Shown here piece after piece: positions 20,758-31,948 of a stretch of 43,500 nt of DNA (positions are counted from its first letter, which is position 1; each line of letters begins with the position of its first letter). The translations under genes and the position numbers were made by a program. This stretch comes from Neocallimastix lanati (nom. inval.). Its lineage: Eukaryota > Neocallimastigomycota > Neocallimastigomycetes > Neocallimastigales > Neocallimastigaceae. The notes beneath the pieces are model-generated. The model had not been told where the DNA came from. It did not search any database and saw only the letters and a program-made list of their open reading frames with translations. Where the stretch lies: the NCBI GenBank assembly GCA_016946835.1, contig JACVTC010000030.1:721501-765000 (forward strand), given 5' to 3'.

Positions 20758-22381
20758 TATAAACATAGAAAATATCTTTACCAAAGAAACCATAAACTTG
20801 AGTAATTTGTCTACTTTCATGGTTACCACGAAGAAGAGTAATTTTATCTGGATATCTTTATACATATAATAATAAAAATTATATGTATTTAATTGAAATT
20901 GTTATTAAAATAATAAAAAAAAAATTTTTTTTTATTTACCTAGCCTTTAAACATAATAATAAAGTGAAAGTTTCTAAACTATAATAACCACGATCAACAA
21001 AATCACCCTAAATTTTTATAAATGATGATTTATATTATCAAGTTAATTATTATATATTTAAAATTCGAAATAAATTTTTTTATAGATATCCTATTGTCCA
21101 ATAATTTACCATAAAAATATAATTTGTATTTGGAATTTCACCACCAACTCTGAATAATTCTTTTAAATCGAAAAATTGACCATGAATATCACCACAAACG
21201 GTAACTGGTGTATGAACTGGTTGAATATTTGATTCTTCTACTAATAATTCTTTTACCTAATTTTTTTTTTTTTTATTTTTATTTTTATTTTAAAAAATAT
21301 AATTTATTATTATTATTATTATTTTATATGTTTTATAAAAAATTAATATGAACCATATTAAAAAAAAAAAAAAAAAAAAAAGTTTAATAATTATTCTTAT
21401 TAATATCAAAACATAAATTTTATAATAATATAAATCGTCTCTATAAAATATTTCGATATTTTGTTTTGTTTAGTTAATTAGATTTAATAATTATTCTTGT
21501 TAATATTAAAATTTAAATTTTATAATAATATAAATCGTCTCTGTAAAACACTTCTATATTTTGTTATGTTAGTTTAATAAAATTTACTTCTTTTATTATT
21601 ATGATTGTGATGATAAATTGATTTTATTTAAAAGAAAATTTCCATTGACCGATACATATAAAATTAATAATAAATTTGAGATTATCACACTCGCATTCTA
21701 CTTTTATATATATATTTGTTACTATTTAAAAATTAATATTTTAATAATTTAAATCATCTTTATTTAGTTAATAAATTCCCTTTATTATTTTGATTATTGA
21801 TTATGATGATAAGATGTTGTGAATATGAAGATAAAGTGATTTTAATTATAAAAAGAAAAAAAATATGAAAATGTATTTAAATGTTAAAATAATAAATAAA
21901 TGAATTAAATGTTTTTTTCTTTAAAAAAAAAAAATCTAAATAGATTTTGTGTACTTATATATTTTTGTATTCTTCTTTGTTATTATTTTTATATTGATTT
22001 ATTTTGGTTCAAGTTGTTTATATTGTTTTTTTATAAATTTATCAATTTAAAATACTGAAAATATATAAGATTAATAAAATTTTCGATAAAATTATATTCT
22101 TTTTTTTCTTTTCTTCTTTAAAGTATATCTTATTATAGATATATATAATCATTCATTCATTTGTAATATCTTGATATGTAACAGATGAGTGTCTTGTATT
22201 ATAATAATAAACAATTTCTTTAAACCTATTTCTGAATATAAAGTATATTATTTTGATTAGTAGTAAAATAATTAAATCAAATATAAATAATTGCCTTTTC
22301 ACATAATGCTTTAATGTCTGATTCAGGTAAGTAACGACATTCCTTAATTTGAGCTAACCATTGATCAGGATCCCCTGCCAT
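19289..22381 (-). CDS. PPP6C: Ser/Thr protein phosphatase 6 catalytic subunit (PP6/Sit4 type)
   Basis: Metal-dependent Ser/Thr phosphatase of the PPP family. Exons: 22381-22295, 21256-21110, 21007-20940, 20855-20782, 20613-20534, 20398-20281, 20072-19981 and 19742-19485, giving 308 residues against about 305 in the family. The metal-binding and catalytic motifs are complete: [39 protein letters not shown], then [10 protein letters not shown] and [12 protein letters not shown]. The N-terminus ([14 protein letters not shown]) and the end ([11 protein letters not shown]) favour PP6/Sit4 over PP2A and PP4. Sit4-type phosphatases act in the cytoplasm with SAPS-domain subunits in cell-cycle and nutrient signalling. 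Intron 1 is 1038 bp with a GC donor; the other six are 84-238 bp, three with AAG acceptors. After SYFM at 19485 a GTAAAT donor follows, and a TAG acceptor at 19293-19292 would add just a TAA stop (19291-19289). Unspliced, the frame would add 20 AT-coded residues and stop at 19422. The usual last residue Leu appears as Met. Confidence 0.93.
21257..22294 (-). other. Long first intron of the phosphatase gene, GC donor
   Basis: The coding sequence before and after is continuous with the PP6 family (LCEK, then VKELLVEES). The bases after the exon are GCAATT and not GT, and no in-frame GT precedes the TGA that closes the frame. The acceptor is TTAG. It contains a tandem duplication (21383-21570). 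Confidence 0.8.
21383..21570 (+). repeat. Tandem duplication inside intron 1, about 100 bp x 2
   Basis: Two copies start at 21383 and 21483. Both hold TTTAATAATTATTCTT, then ATATAAATCGTCTCT, then ATATTTTGTT, with scattered substitutions. Confidence 0.85.
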
Positions 22382-22676
22382 TTTTAATATTTATTACTAT
22401 TTTATATAATATTTATTGAAATAAAAAAAAATATATATAAATATAAATAAATAAATATATATATTAATAAAATTTAATAAAAATAGACAGGAAAAATAAA
22501 ATAACATATATATAATAAACAATATTTTATAAATAATACAGTTAATAACAAATTTAATTATAAACATTTTCCTGTTTTATTAATAAATATAAACATTTAA
22601 TTCTACATAATTCAATTTTCCTATATTTGAAAATTTAATTATTTATAATCATAATATAAATCAATATTGTTTTTTT

Positions 22677-22709
<33 letters not shown>

Positions 22710-23621
22710 CTTAATATTTCTTGTTCTATGATTTTGTATACTTGAATTTTATATTCTATTATATCTTATTTATTATTTTGTAATTAATTTTTTATTTATT
22801 TAAATTTCTTATTATTAATATAAATTTTTATTATTGATTTCATTTTGAAAATTTATCAGTATTTAAATTGCAAGTTTGAATTGATTTCTATTTTTGTTCC
22901 TCAATAAAAATTTAAGTTATATAAAATGAATATTTAAATTATTCAATAATGATGAAGAAATAATATTTTATTAATATTTTTTTTTTTAAATAAAAAAAAA
23001 ACAGAAAAGAAAATATATATATATTTATTTGTTTGTTATGATTGAAATTTCAGATTTGTAATTTATCATTTTTTTTTTTAATTTTTAACTTTTAACAAAT
23101 ATTTCGTATTATATAATTAATTATACCATTAAAATAATGAAATTTAAATATATATCTTATATTATATTTTTTCTACTTCAACTAATAAATATAAAATTTA
23201 AAATATTTTATGGCATTTATTACATTTTATTTATTTTATTTTGTTTCTACGAATATAAAAAATTGCAAAGAAAAAAATTTTTTTTGAATTTTATAAAATA
23301 AAATTTTATTAATCTAAATTTTATTAATTAGATCATATTAATTGGTATTAATAATACAAAATATAAAAAATTAAATATTCAATATATTATAAATAATTAA
23401 CTATAAACAAAAGGTTGATATAATAATTTAGTAAATAAAATTTATTTTTAAAATTAATAAATATTATATTAAAATTATTAATAATAATAAAATATATATA
23501 TATATATATATTATTAATTAGTATTAAAAATATTAATAGTAAATCATTGTAATTACTTTGACTGTCAGTATAAATAATTATAATATTAATATTGTCATTT
23601 TTATAATTATTATTTTTAACT

Positions 23622-23689
<68 letters not shown>

Positions 23690-23928
23690 TATAAATATAA
23701 TAATAGGGGTCTATTTATTATAATAAAAGTTTTATTTAATATATTAATATATTTGAAATCTATCTGATGTAAATCTATTATTAAAATTAATAAATTTTTA
23801 TTATTCTATGGAAAGTTAGTTAAATTATTATTAAACTATTAAATAAACAAATTAACTCTTTATATATCTGGTAAAATTTTGTAAAAAGGTAATAAATGTT
23901 ACTAATAAATAAGATCATTAAAAAATAA

Positions 23929-23973
<45 letters not shown>

Positions 23974-24230
23974 TACATGAAATATTAATTTGGCTTTAAA
24001 AATATATATTATATATATATATATTTTAATATTAAAAGTTATATTTATTATTTTCTTTTAGGAATTAAATATATATCAATTTAATAGATTATAAATTTTA
24101 AAATATGTTATTTATAATACTTATTAATAATATTATTCAAAAATTTGTCTTAAGAAATATATTTATATTATAGTAATTAATTATAACTTAGATATATATT
24201 ACTATAATAAAAGTAAAAAAATATAAAATA
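22382..24230. other. AT-rich intergenic DNA
   Basis: This is the start of the divergent intergenic region between the phosphatase gene (leftward) and the Gag-like gene (rightward), so it should hold the phosphatase promoter. No motif stands out. There are long homopolymers: T around 22680-22709, T62 at 23623-23684 and A around 23930-23967. Confidence 0.6.
23623..23684 (+). repeat. T62 homopolymer
   Basis: An unbroken run of 62 T, the longest homopolymer in the window. The true length may differ because such runs are error-prone in assembly. Confidence 0.9.
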
Positions 24231-24280
24231 TAAATTAATGAAAAGTTCAGTCTTTTTAGACTGAACTTTTCATTAATTTA
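24231..24280. repeat. Perfect 23 bp hairpin with TTTT loop
   Basis: The left arm 24231-24253 is exactly complementary to the right arm 24258-24280, with four T between them. The inner stem includes GTTCAGTCT. It sits three bases before the minisatellite at 24284. It could be a cruciform, a transcript hairpin or the end of a mobile element. Confidence 0.9.
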
Positions 24281-24283
24281 TAT

Positions 24284-24373
24284 GCTAAAGCTAATATGGG
24301 AGTTAAAGCTAATGTAGGTGCTAAAGCTAATGCAGGTGCTAAAGCTAATGCAGGTGCTAAAGCTAATTTGGAA
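24284..24373 (+). repeat. 18 bp minisatellite, 5 units, coding-like
   Basis: Five units of 18 bp; two are exactly GCTAAAGCTAATGCAGGT. In one frame every unit encodes a hexapeptide close to AKANAG (variants AKANMG, VKANVG, AKANLE), and the differences between units mostly fall within that pattern. The frame opens after a TAG at 24257-24259 and closes at TAA about four codons after the last unit, with no plausible start codon, so it is not a complete gene. It looks like a fragment of a gene for a repetitive protein. Confidence 0.85.
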
Positions 24374-25572
24374 ACCCATTGTTAATTCTTAGATATTCTA
24401 TTATTGGTTAAAATTTTGATATTTAATAATTTTAATTTGTAAAGAAATTTATTTAAATATATATATATGTAAGATTATTTAGAAAAGTTTTAAAAAAATA
24501 TTACTTAAATTTTTATTTAATTAAACAAATGATATTTTTGATTATCCAGCCACGGTTTTAATTTTAAAAATTATTTAAATATTTTTTTATATATATCAAA
24601 TTATAATATTCTTGTTTTTCTTTATTATTGAACTTTTTAAATAGTATTCAGGATAAAAAATGTGTTATTAATATGCCTGAAATATTTTAAATTTTATGGT
24701 TTTCCTTTTAAAAAAGAAATACATATAATAATATATTTAATATCAAAAAACTTTTTTCTTATAATTAAATAATAAAAATAAAAAAAAATAAAAAAATAGA
24801 TTTGATAAACTTTTAAATTTTTTATATAAAATTGTTTGTGCTAGTTTATAAATAACGTTTTATTATTTAAAATTATGTACATATTTGATTATTAATTATA
24901 ATTAATAATTAATAATCAAATATGTACATAATTAAAATAATAAAACGTATTTATTATGGCTAATTACTTATTATCTTTATTAGGATAAATTTATTGTAAT
25001 TGTAATTAATTACAAATGGTGAATAATGATTGATATTTAAATTTAATCAGTACTTTTATATAAATTTTAAATTATTTTGTTATTGTACATCTTGAATGTT
25101 GAAATTGCATTAATATTTTCAATTATTTAAAAATAATTGATAGTTTAAAAAAAAAAAGAAGTTGAAAAGTTAATAATAAATTATTTTATTATTAAAATTA
25201 ATAGAAGTATAAAAAAATTAATTAAAGTTCTTATTAATTTACTAATTTTACAATTAAAATCCAAAACAAAATAAATATATTTATTATACATATTATTTTA
25301 TTCAAAAATTAAATTTTAATTATATTTCTAATTTTTATATATAATAAGGAAAGGTAAGATTTAACAAAAATTTTTTATTTATTTATTATTATTATTTTTT
25401 TTTTTTTTATAAATTTAATTAATTTTTATATTTTTATTATTTTTTATATATATTAAAATAAAATTTAATTTTTATAAAAAATAATTTTCTCTTTTATTGC
25501 TTTAATCCTGTTATATTTTTTTCAATTGAATTTGACAATATTAATAATTTATATATACATATATTTTTTTTT

Positions 25573-25607
<35 letters not shown>

Positions 25608-25693
25608 TTTAGAATTATTTATTTATATATATTTATTTATTTAAAGCTAATAACAATTAACAATTAACATAAATATTACATTTATTAAGAATA
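24374..25693. other. AT-rich intergenic DNA with a palindrome
   Basis: Upstream region of the Gag-like gene. It contains the inverted repeat at 24855-24947, a T run at about 25577-25602 and otherwise A/T-rich sequence. No conserved promoter element could be recognised. Confidence 0.6.
24855..24947. repeat. Long palindrome, arms about 43 bp
   Basis: ACGTTTTATTATTT at the left end and AATAATAAAACGT at the right end pair, as do the inner blocks with ATGTACATATTTGATTATT. Only a few bases separate the arms. Weaker complementarity continues outward on both sides (about 24840 and 24962). It is probably a small fold-back element. Confidence 0.75.
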
Positions 25694-27004
25694 ATGTCCA
25701 TGTTTAATCAAATAGAAAAATTAAAATATACCTTAGTTGATGAAAATAATAATTCAAATGACCCATCTATGGAATTATTAGTTAAATACTTTGAATGTCG
25801 AGACAATGATATGATAGATAAATTGCTTCAAATGAATGAAGAAAAGGAAAAAAAAATTCGTGATGAAACTATATTCAGTGCAAGAAGAGATAAAATTCCA
25901 AAACTTGATTTTGAAATAGATAACTATGACGATTGGTTTTATGCAATTAAGTCAAGTATTAGAAGAACGACATTTTATCAATATTTTGAAAAGAAAGATA
26001 TTAATATCGAAAAAAATTATGAAAATGAATTATTTGATTTAATGGAAGATAGTATCTCTGAAGAAACTAAGAATCAACTACAATTTGATAATATTAATAA
26101 AAATCCAAGAAAATTATTAAAGGAAATATTAAGAGCCAAACAAAGTATTAAAAGTAGTAAAATAAAAGTTCTACTCGAATATATAAGTAATCATAAATAT
26201 CATAAAACAGATGATATTAATCGTCATTTAGAAATTATTTTTATGCTTTTTGATGAATTATCAAAATTAAAGAAAGAATTTACAGAAAAAGAAAAATTAG
26301 ATAAAATTCTTAATTCCTTACCTGAAGATTATAGCAATAATATAAAAAAGCTTCTTCATGGAAGTCAACAACTTGGTTTAAGTATTCTTTATATTATAAA
26401 GTATGTTGAAGTATGGAATAAAAAATCTACTTCAAGAGTATCTAATTATAGTACCTTAACACTAGTTAATGATCATCCCTCGTATTTGTATAGTAACAAT
26501 GATTTTTTAAATCATAAATTTTCTTTAGAAACAAAATTTATTACTGAACCGGAAGATCTTGATATTTCTGATAATGAAAAAGAAAACGAAAAAAAAAAGA
26601 AAAAGCAAGAGATTAAAGTTTCAGTTCTTCCCATAAAAAATGAAAGTTTAAATCATGCCAATGTTATTAATAATAACAGTAACAAAAATGATGTTAAAAA
26701 TGAAAATAATAATAATAATGATGATGATGATGGTGATGTAGATGATGATAATAAAACTTTAATGCCAGAAAATTTATCTAACGATGGAGAAGATAATAAT
26801 ATAACCGAAATTAAAGAAAGAGATGTTTCAGATATGCATACAAAATTAGAAAATAGAGAAATTAAGAAAATACAAAAACAAAGTATATTAAATAAAATGT
26901 TTTCAATTAAAAACTTATTTCTATATTTTATTTTTATGTTAATAATTGAAGGATTAGTCTATTTTAAATATGATACTTTAAAGAAAATTATACCATCAAT
27001 TTAA
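25694..27004 (+). CDS. Gag-like protein with C-terminal membrane anchor
   Basis: Intact single-exon frame of 436 residues. Residues about 68-240 have the layout of the copia-type Gag domain (UBN2/retrotransposon gag): PKLDFEIDNYDDWFYAIK at the start, a helical middle, NRHLEIIFMLFDELSKLKKE, and ILNSLPEDYSNNIKKLL. Residues about 285-390 are a low-complexity linker rich in Lys, Asn and Asp. Residues about 407-424 (FLYFIFMLIIEGLVYF) form a single hydrophobic segment, followed by a short basic tail, so the protein looks tail-anchored. There is no signal peptide, zinc knuckle, protease or pol, and no LTR is seen on either side. The two copia elements in this window are riddled with stops and this frame has none, which argues for selection. 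I infer a host gene derived from a retrotransposon Gag; a young Gag relic is the alternative. Its function is unknown. The 3' flank is duplicated, starting at the base after the stop codon. Confidence 0.8.
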   Translation: MSMFNQIEKLKYTLVDENNNSNDPSMELLVKYFECRDNDMIDKLLQMNEEKEKKIRDETIFSARRDKIPKLDFEIDNYDDWFYAIKSSIRRTTFYQYFEKKDINIEKNYENELFDLMEDSISEETKNQLQFDNINKNPRKLLKEILRAKQSIKSSKIKVLLEYISNHKYHKTDDINRHLEIIFMLFDELSKLKKEFTEKEKLDKILNSLPEDYSNNIKKLLHGSQQLGLSILYIIKYVEVWNKKSTSRVSNYSTLTLVNDHPSYLYSNNDFLNHKFSLETKFITEPEDLDISDNEKENEKKKKKQEIKVSVLPIKNESLNHANVINNNSNKNDVKNENNNNNDDDDGDVDDDNKTLMPENLSNDGEDNNITEIKERDVSDMHTKLENREIKKIQKQSILNKMFSIKNLFLYFIFMLIIEGLVYFKYDTLKKIIPSI

Positions 27005-27062
27005 GCTATAATAGATTTTTTTTTTTTCTTATTTATTTATTTTTCTATATATATATATGTTT

Positions 27063-27145
<83 letters not shown>

Positions 27146-27250
27146 GTATTTAATTTGATATATGTAATTAAATAAAATAAATATTTGGTGTGCTATAATA
27201 GATTTTTTTTTTTTTCTTATTTATTTATTTTTCTATATATATATATGTTT

Positions 27251-27325
<75 letters not shown>

Positions 27326-27375
27326 TAAAGTATTTAATTTGATATATGTAATTAAATAAAATAAATATTTGGTGT
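27005..27375 (+). repeat. Tandem duplication, about 187 bp x 2
   Basis: Copy 1 is 27005-27191 and copy 2 is 27192-27375. Each begins GCTATAATAG, continues through a T run, an AT run, an A run and an AAT run, and ends ATATTTGGTGT. They are practically identical except for microsatellite length, so the duplication is recent. Copy 1 starts right after the stop codon of the Gag-like gene, so this is probably its 3' untranslated region duplicated. Confidence 0.92.
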
Positions 27376-27562
27376 AAGCATATTTATAATAAATATATTT
27401 ACATTTTATTATATATTGTAACATTTGCTATCATTTTTACATTAAATAGTTATCTTAAAATTAGTTTTAAGACGGATTATTCATAAGTTTAATTTTCATA
27501 ATTACTAAATAATTTTATTTAATAATATTTAATAATTGCCCTTTGTTTTTTTTTTTTTTTTT

Positions 27563-27838
27563 TATTTTATTTTATTTTATTTTATTTATTTATTTATTTT
27601 ATATATTTATTTTTATTTTATATTACATAAGATATTACATATATTTATGAATCTTTTTTTTATTATTATTATTAATAAAAGGTATATATTTATTATTTTA
27701 TTTTATTTTATTTTATTTATTTATTTATTTATTTATTTTATATATTTATTTTTATTTTATATTACATAGATATTACATATATTTATGAATCTTTTTTTTA
27801 TTATTATTATTAATAAAAGGTATATATTTATTATTTTA
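27563..27838 (+). repeat. Tandem duplication, about 138 bp x 2
   Basis: Each copy runs from a TTTTA-rich start through ATATTACATA, GATATTACATATATTTATG and AATAAAAGGTATATAT. The copies differ by the ATTT count and by one base near the AAGATATTAC junction. Confidence 0.88.
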
Positions 27839-27958
27839 GTTCCAAAAAGGTTTATAATTTAAGTATTTGATAAATCCATAAATAAGATAATAATATTTAT
27901 AATAAAAATTTTTTTGTATTTATAGTTAATCATTTTCTCAAAGTTTTTATACTATACC

Positions 27959-28100
27959 AATAAATATATATATTTAATCTTAACAATGTTTATTTAGGTA
28001 TATCTTTTAGAAATATTTTAATATTTTATATTAATTTTATAAATATATATATTTAGTCTTAGCAATATTTATTTAGGTATATCTTTTAAATATGTTTTAA
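27959..28100 (+). repeat. Tandem duplication, about 82 bp x 2
   Basis: Both copies contain AAATATATATATTTA, CTTA(A/G)CAAT and TTTATTTAGGTATATCTTTT, with a few substitutions between them. Confidence 0.75.
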
Positions 28101-28110
28101 CCTTAAATTG

Positions 28111-28423
28111 TTTATAAATTTTAATATTTACTTTATATTCTACTTTTTTTATTATTAGTAATATGTTATACGATTTTAATCAAATTAAATCATTTTTTAA
28201 AGTAAAATACTTTTTTATAAATTTTAATATTTACTTTATATTCTACTTTTTTTTATTATTAGTAATATGTTATACGATTTTAATCAAATTAAATCATTTT
28301 TTAAAGTAAAATACTATTTTATAAATTTTAATATTTACTTTATATTCTACTTTTTTTATTATTAGTAATATGTTATACGATTTTATTCAAATTAAATCAT
28401 TTTTTAAAGTAAAATACTTTTTT
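28111..28423 (+). repeat. Tandem repeat, about 104 bp x 3
   Basis: Units start at 28111, 28214 and 28318 with TTTATAAATTTTAATATT. They continue with TTAGTAATATGTTATACG and end with AAAGTAAAATAC. They differ only by single bases, so the triplication is recent. Confidence 0.92.
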
Positions 28424-28661
28424 AAGTTTAGAGAGTGTGAGAAAAAAAAAATGAAGATATTTAATACATATTAATATAATATTTATTAATTTTTAATAAA
28501 TATTATATTAATAAATATTTTTTTTTTATTTATTTATTTATTTATTTATTTTTTAATTATTATTTATGTTTATGTTACACAAAAATTAAAATTATATGAA
28601 TTTTTTTTATATATAAAATAATGCATATAATCTTTCATATTTCAAAATTTGTTTTTTTTTT

Positions 28662-28926
28662 TTTAATTTTTACTAAAAAATTATTTTGCTATATAATATA
28701 GTTTTAAAATAAATCACTTTTTTTTTTTTTGATGTATATTATTTATAGTATTTAGAAGAATACTAATAATAGTTTAGTATTATAATAAATACTTTTTTTT
28801 AAAAAAAAAATTATTTAATTTTTACTAAAAAATACTATTTTGTTATTTAATAATAGTTTTAAAATAAATCACTTTTTTTTTTTTTTTGATGTATATTATT
28901 AATAGTATTGTATTTAGAAGAATACT
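28662..28926 (+). repeat. Diverged tandem duplication, about 155 bp spacing
   Basis: Two copies, about 28662-28765 and 28816-28926, share TTTTTACTAAAAAAT, AGTTTTAAAATAAATCAC, a T run, GATGTATATTATT and TTTAGAAGAATACTA. Confidence 0.8.
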
Positions 28927-29778
28927 ATTTTTATTTGAAATAATAATGAATATAATAATAATACAATATAATTTATATTTAATAATTAATATTATTTTAC
29001 ATTGTATTAAAATATTTGTTATTAAATTAAAAATAAAATCAAAAATCAAAAGCATCACTCACCTGCACTGCACTCAGAAAATGAGAATTATTTAGTTGAA
29101 TTTAAATGGTGAAATTTTAAATTTTAATATAAATTAAAATTTATAAAAAAAATAAAATAAAAATAAAAATATTATATATATATATTTATTTATTTAATTA
29201 ATCCATTAGTAATATAAATATAATAATGTTTAATTAAATTAATTTTCTTAATATTTTTAATTTCAAACTAACAAATTCTTTTATATATATTGTATTATTA
29301 ATTAATAACTATTTTAAAATAAAAAATAATACAATACCATATTATATAAGTGTAGAAATTAAATTTTAAATGATAATAAATAATGCCATTAATATCTTAT
29401 ATTCAAAGCAAATATCATACGTTTAGTTATTTATGTCTATTTCAAAATAAAACTTTTATTTTCTTTTAATAATTTTATGACCTATTAATTGATTTTAAAA
29501 TAAAAAAAATTGTATTTAATTTTAAAGAATAATAAATGATTTTGTTAATTACCTTAATACATTCAACACAATAATACCATTAATACTATTATTTCAAGAA
29601 TAAAAAAATGAAAAACTTTATATTTCAAAAATTAATTTTTCTATAATTTTAATTATTACTAATGAAAATAATAATATAGCAATAAAATATTTTAATAAAT
29701 ATGAATAATTATTAAAATTAAATGTATTTTGAAAGTATTCAAGTTAATATTATTTACTAAATCTTTATTATATGTCAT

Positions 29779-29815
<37 letters not shown>

Positions 29816-30306
29816 TTAAAAATATAGATTATTTTCTATTAAATAATTTAATATAATTTATTTGATTGTTACGAATTCTATGATTCAAAGAAAATTGTTA
29901 TATGTATAAATATTGATAAATTTAATATTAATCATTTAATTAAAGTAAATTTATAAGCTCTCCTTTAAAAATACTTTTCAATATTATATTATATTATATT
30001 ATATTATATTATATTATATTAAATAAAACTATAATATATTTTACTTCAGCACTTCTTTTTTTTTATATCCATTTTATTTTATTTTATTTTTGTTAAACCA
30101 TATAATCAAGGTAGCCATCTATAAAAATAAAATTAGATTTTCCTTTAATAAAAAAGAACTATTTTTTTTTTAATAAAGTATTTAGTTCTATTGAATTGTA
30201 ATTGATAACTTTTTAAATATTTTTTATAATTTAGTTTCTTTTTTTTTTTGTTTAAATATTTTTTATAATTTAGTTTCTTTTTTTTTTTGCTAATTATTAT
30301 TATAAA

Positions 30307-30338
<32 letters not shown>

Positions 30339-30358
30339 CATTATTATTATTATTATTA

Positions 30359-30394
<36 letters not shown>
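30307..30394 (+). repeat. ATT trinucleotide microsatellite
   Basis: About 29 ATT units with two ATC interruptions, near 30338 and 30359. Confidence 0.9.
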
Positions 30395-30395
<1 letters not shown>

Positions 30396-31584
30396 CCTTT
30401 CAATGTTAAAATAGATTTTAAATTATATACTTCGGTTTATTTAATATAAAGTCAATGGTCACATATTCAATTTTAATATATTATGTGTGCATATGAATAT
30501 AAGTCATAAGTTTAATATTATGTTTATATTGAATTTTAATTAATATTAAACAAATAATTAAAATTTCAAATTTCATAGTAACGTGAATTTTAATGTAAAG
30601 TTTTAATAAATAAATGTCAATTTATAATAAAATAATTTTAATTGAATTATTTATCAAATAAAATAATATATTTTTCATTATACATTTAATATATTTTCAA
30701 TATATTCAATATATTTTATATGAAAAGTTTTTATTATAAGTATATATAAAATGTTTAAGTAATTCAGTTGAATATATTAGTACATATTTCTATATTTAAA
30801 TAGTATATATTAAAATATAATGATCAATATATTATAATTTATTATATTTATATTTATTTTAATTTTTTCTTTTGAAATTTAAAAAAAAAAAAAAAAAAAA
30901 AACATGTTTTTTTATTTTTTTATGTTAAAATCTAAAAATAATATAAAGATAATTAATTATACTTTTTTATATAATTTATTTTTATATTTATTTTTATATT
31001 CATATTTATTATTTAAAAAATTATATATTAATATATAAAATCTATTGACATTAATATTAAACTTATAATTAATTAGTTGATTTTATTTTAGATTAATTTA
31101 AAAGATTTTTTTTTAATTTTTAATTTTTTATTTTTTTTTAAATTAAAAATAGTATAAAAACGAATTAAAGTTTTTTTTTTTTTTTTTTTTTTTTATTTCT
31201 ATTTTATTACTTAACTTTTTTTGTATACTTTTTCTTTTGGTTTTATGTTTTGTAAATTTTTTTATAAAAAAAAATTATAGAAGTGAATTAAAATTATTTT
31301 TAAAAATTATCTTCAAATTAATTATTGAATATTATATATTGATATATTACAATTAAATATAAATTACTAATAATATCTTTTTAAATAAATCCCAAATTCA
31401 TTTTTTTTTTTTAGAAATTTTAAGAAAAATAATAAATGGAAAAAATAATCATATTTTCACTATATTGAATATTATAATATATATATATATTTATCTTAAT
31501 AAAAATAATAACCTCCAAATAAAAATTTATTATGTTACATTTAATTTTATTTTAACTTTATTGTTTTAAATTATTATTCAAATT

Positions 31585-31640
31585 TACTTCAGTACTATTT
31601 AACTATTTAAATTCAACACCATTTGTTACTTACTCTTTTG

Positions 31641-31684
<44 letters not shown>

Positions 31685-31692
31685 CTGAAGTA
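31585..31692. repeat. Inverted repeat around an A39 run
   Basis: TACTTCAGTACT (31585-31596) and its perfect complement AGTACTGAAGTA (31681-31692) flank about 84 bases that end in 39 A. A related TACTTCAGCACT occurs at about 30043. It is possibly a small non-autonomous element. Confidence 0.5.
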
Positions 31693-31898
31693 ATATATTT
31701 CAATTTATTTTTCTATATATAAATAATTAATATAACATTTTATTTTATTATTTTTTGTTTGATTTATTATTTTACATATATATATACTTCTTTTTTTTTT
31801 TTTTTATAATATTTTATTCAAATTTTGTAAATATTATTTTTTAGATTCTTCATATTTTGTCCATAAGTCACCAAAAACAAAAGTTTAAAAATGTATTG

Positions 31899-31948
<50 letters not shown>

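Noticed and set aside
20603-20869. Frames of 83-88 codons on both strands in the phosphatase gene
   Set aside because: They span a microsatellite in intron 4 and part of exon 4. Poly-Ile/Tyr/Lys coding is an effect of AT repeats.
27536-27769. 77-codon Phe/Ile/Tyr-rich frame
   Set aside because: It is built from the TTTTA and ATTT tandem repeats and has no gene-like features.
28843-29095. Two overlapping frames of about 70 codons on opposite strands
   Set aside because: They hold only Ile, Asn, Lys, Leu and Phe, as expected from AT-rich random sequence, with no splice context.
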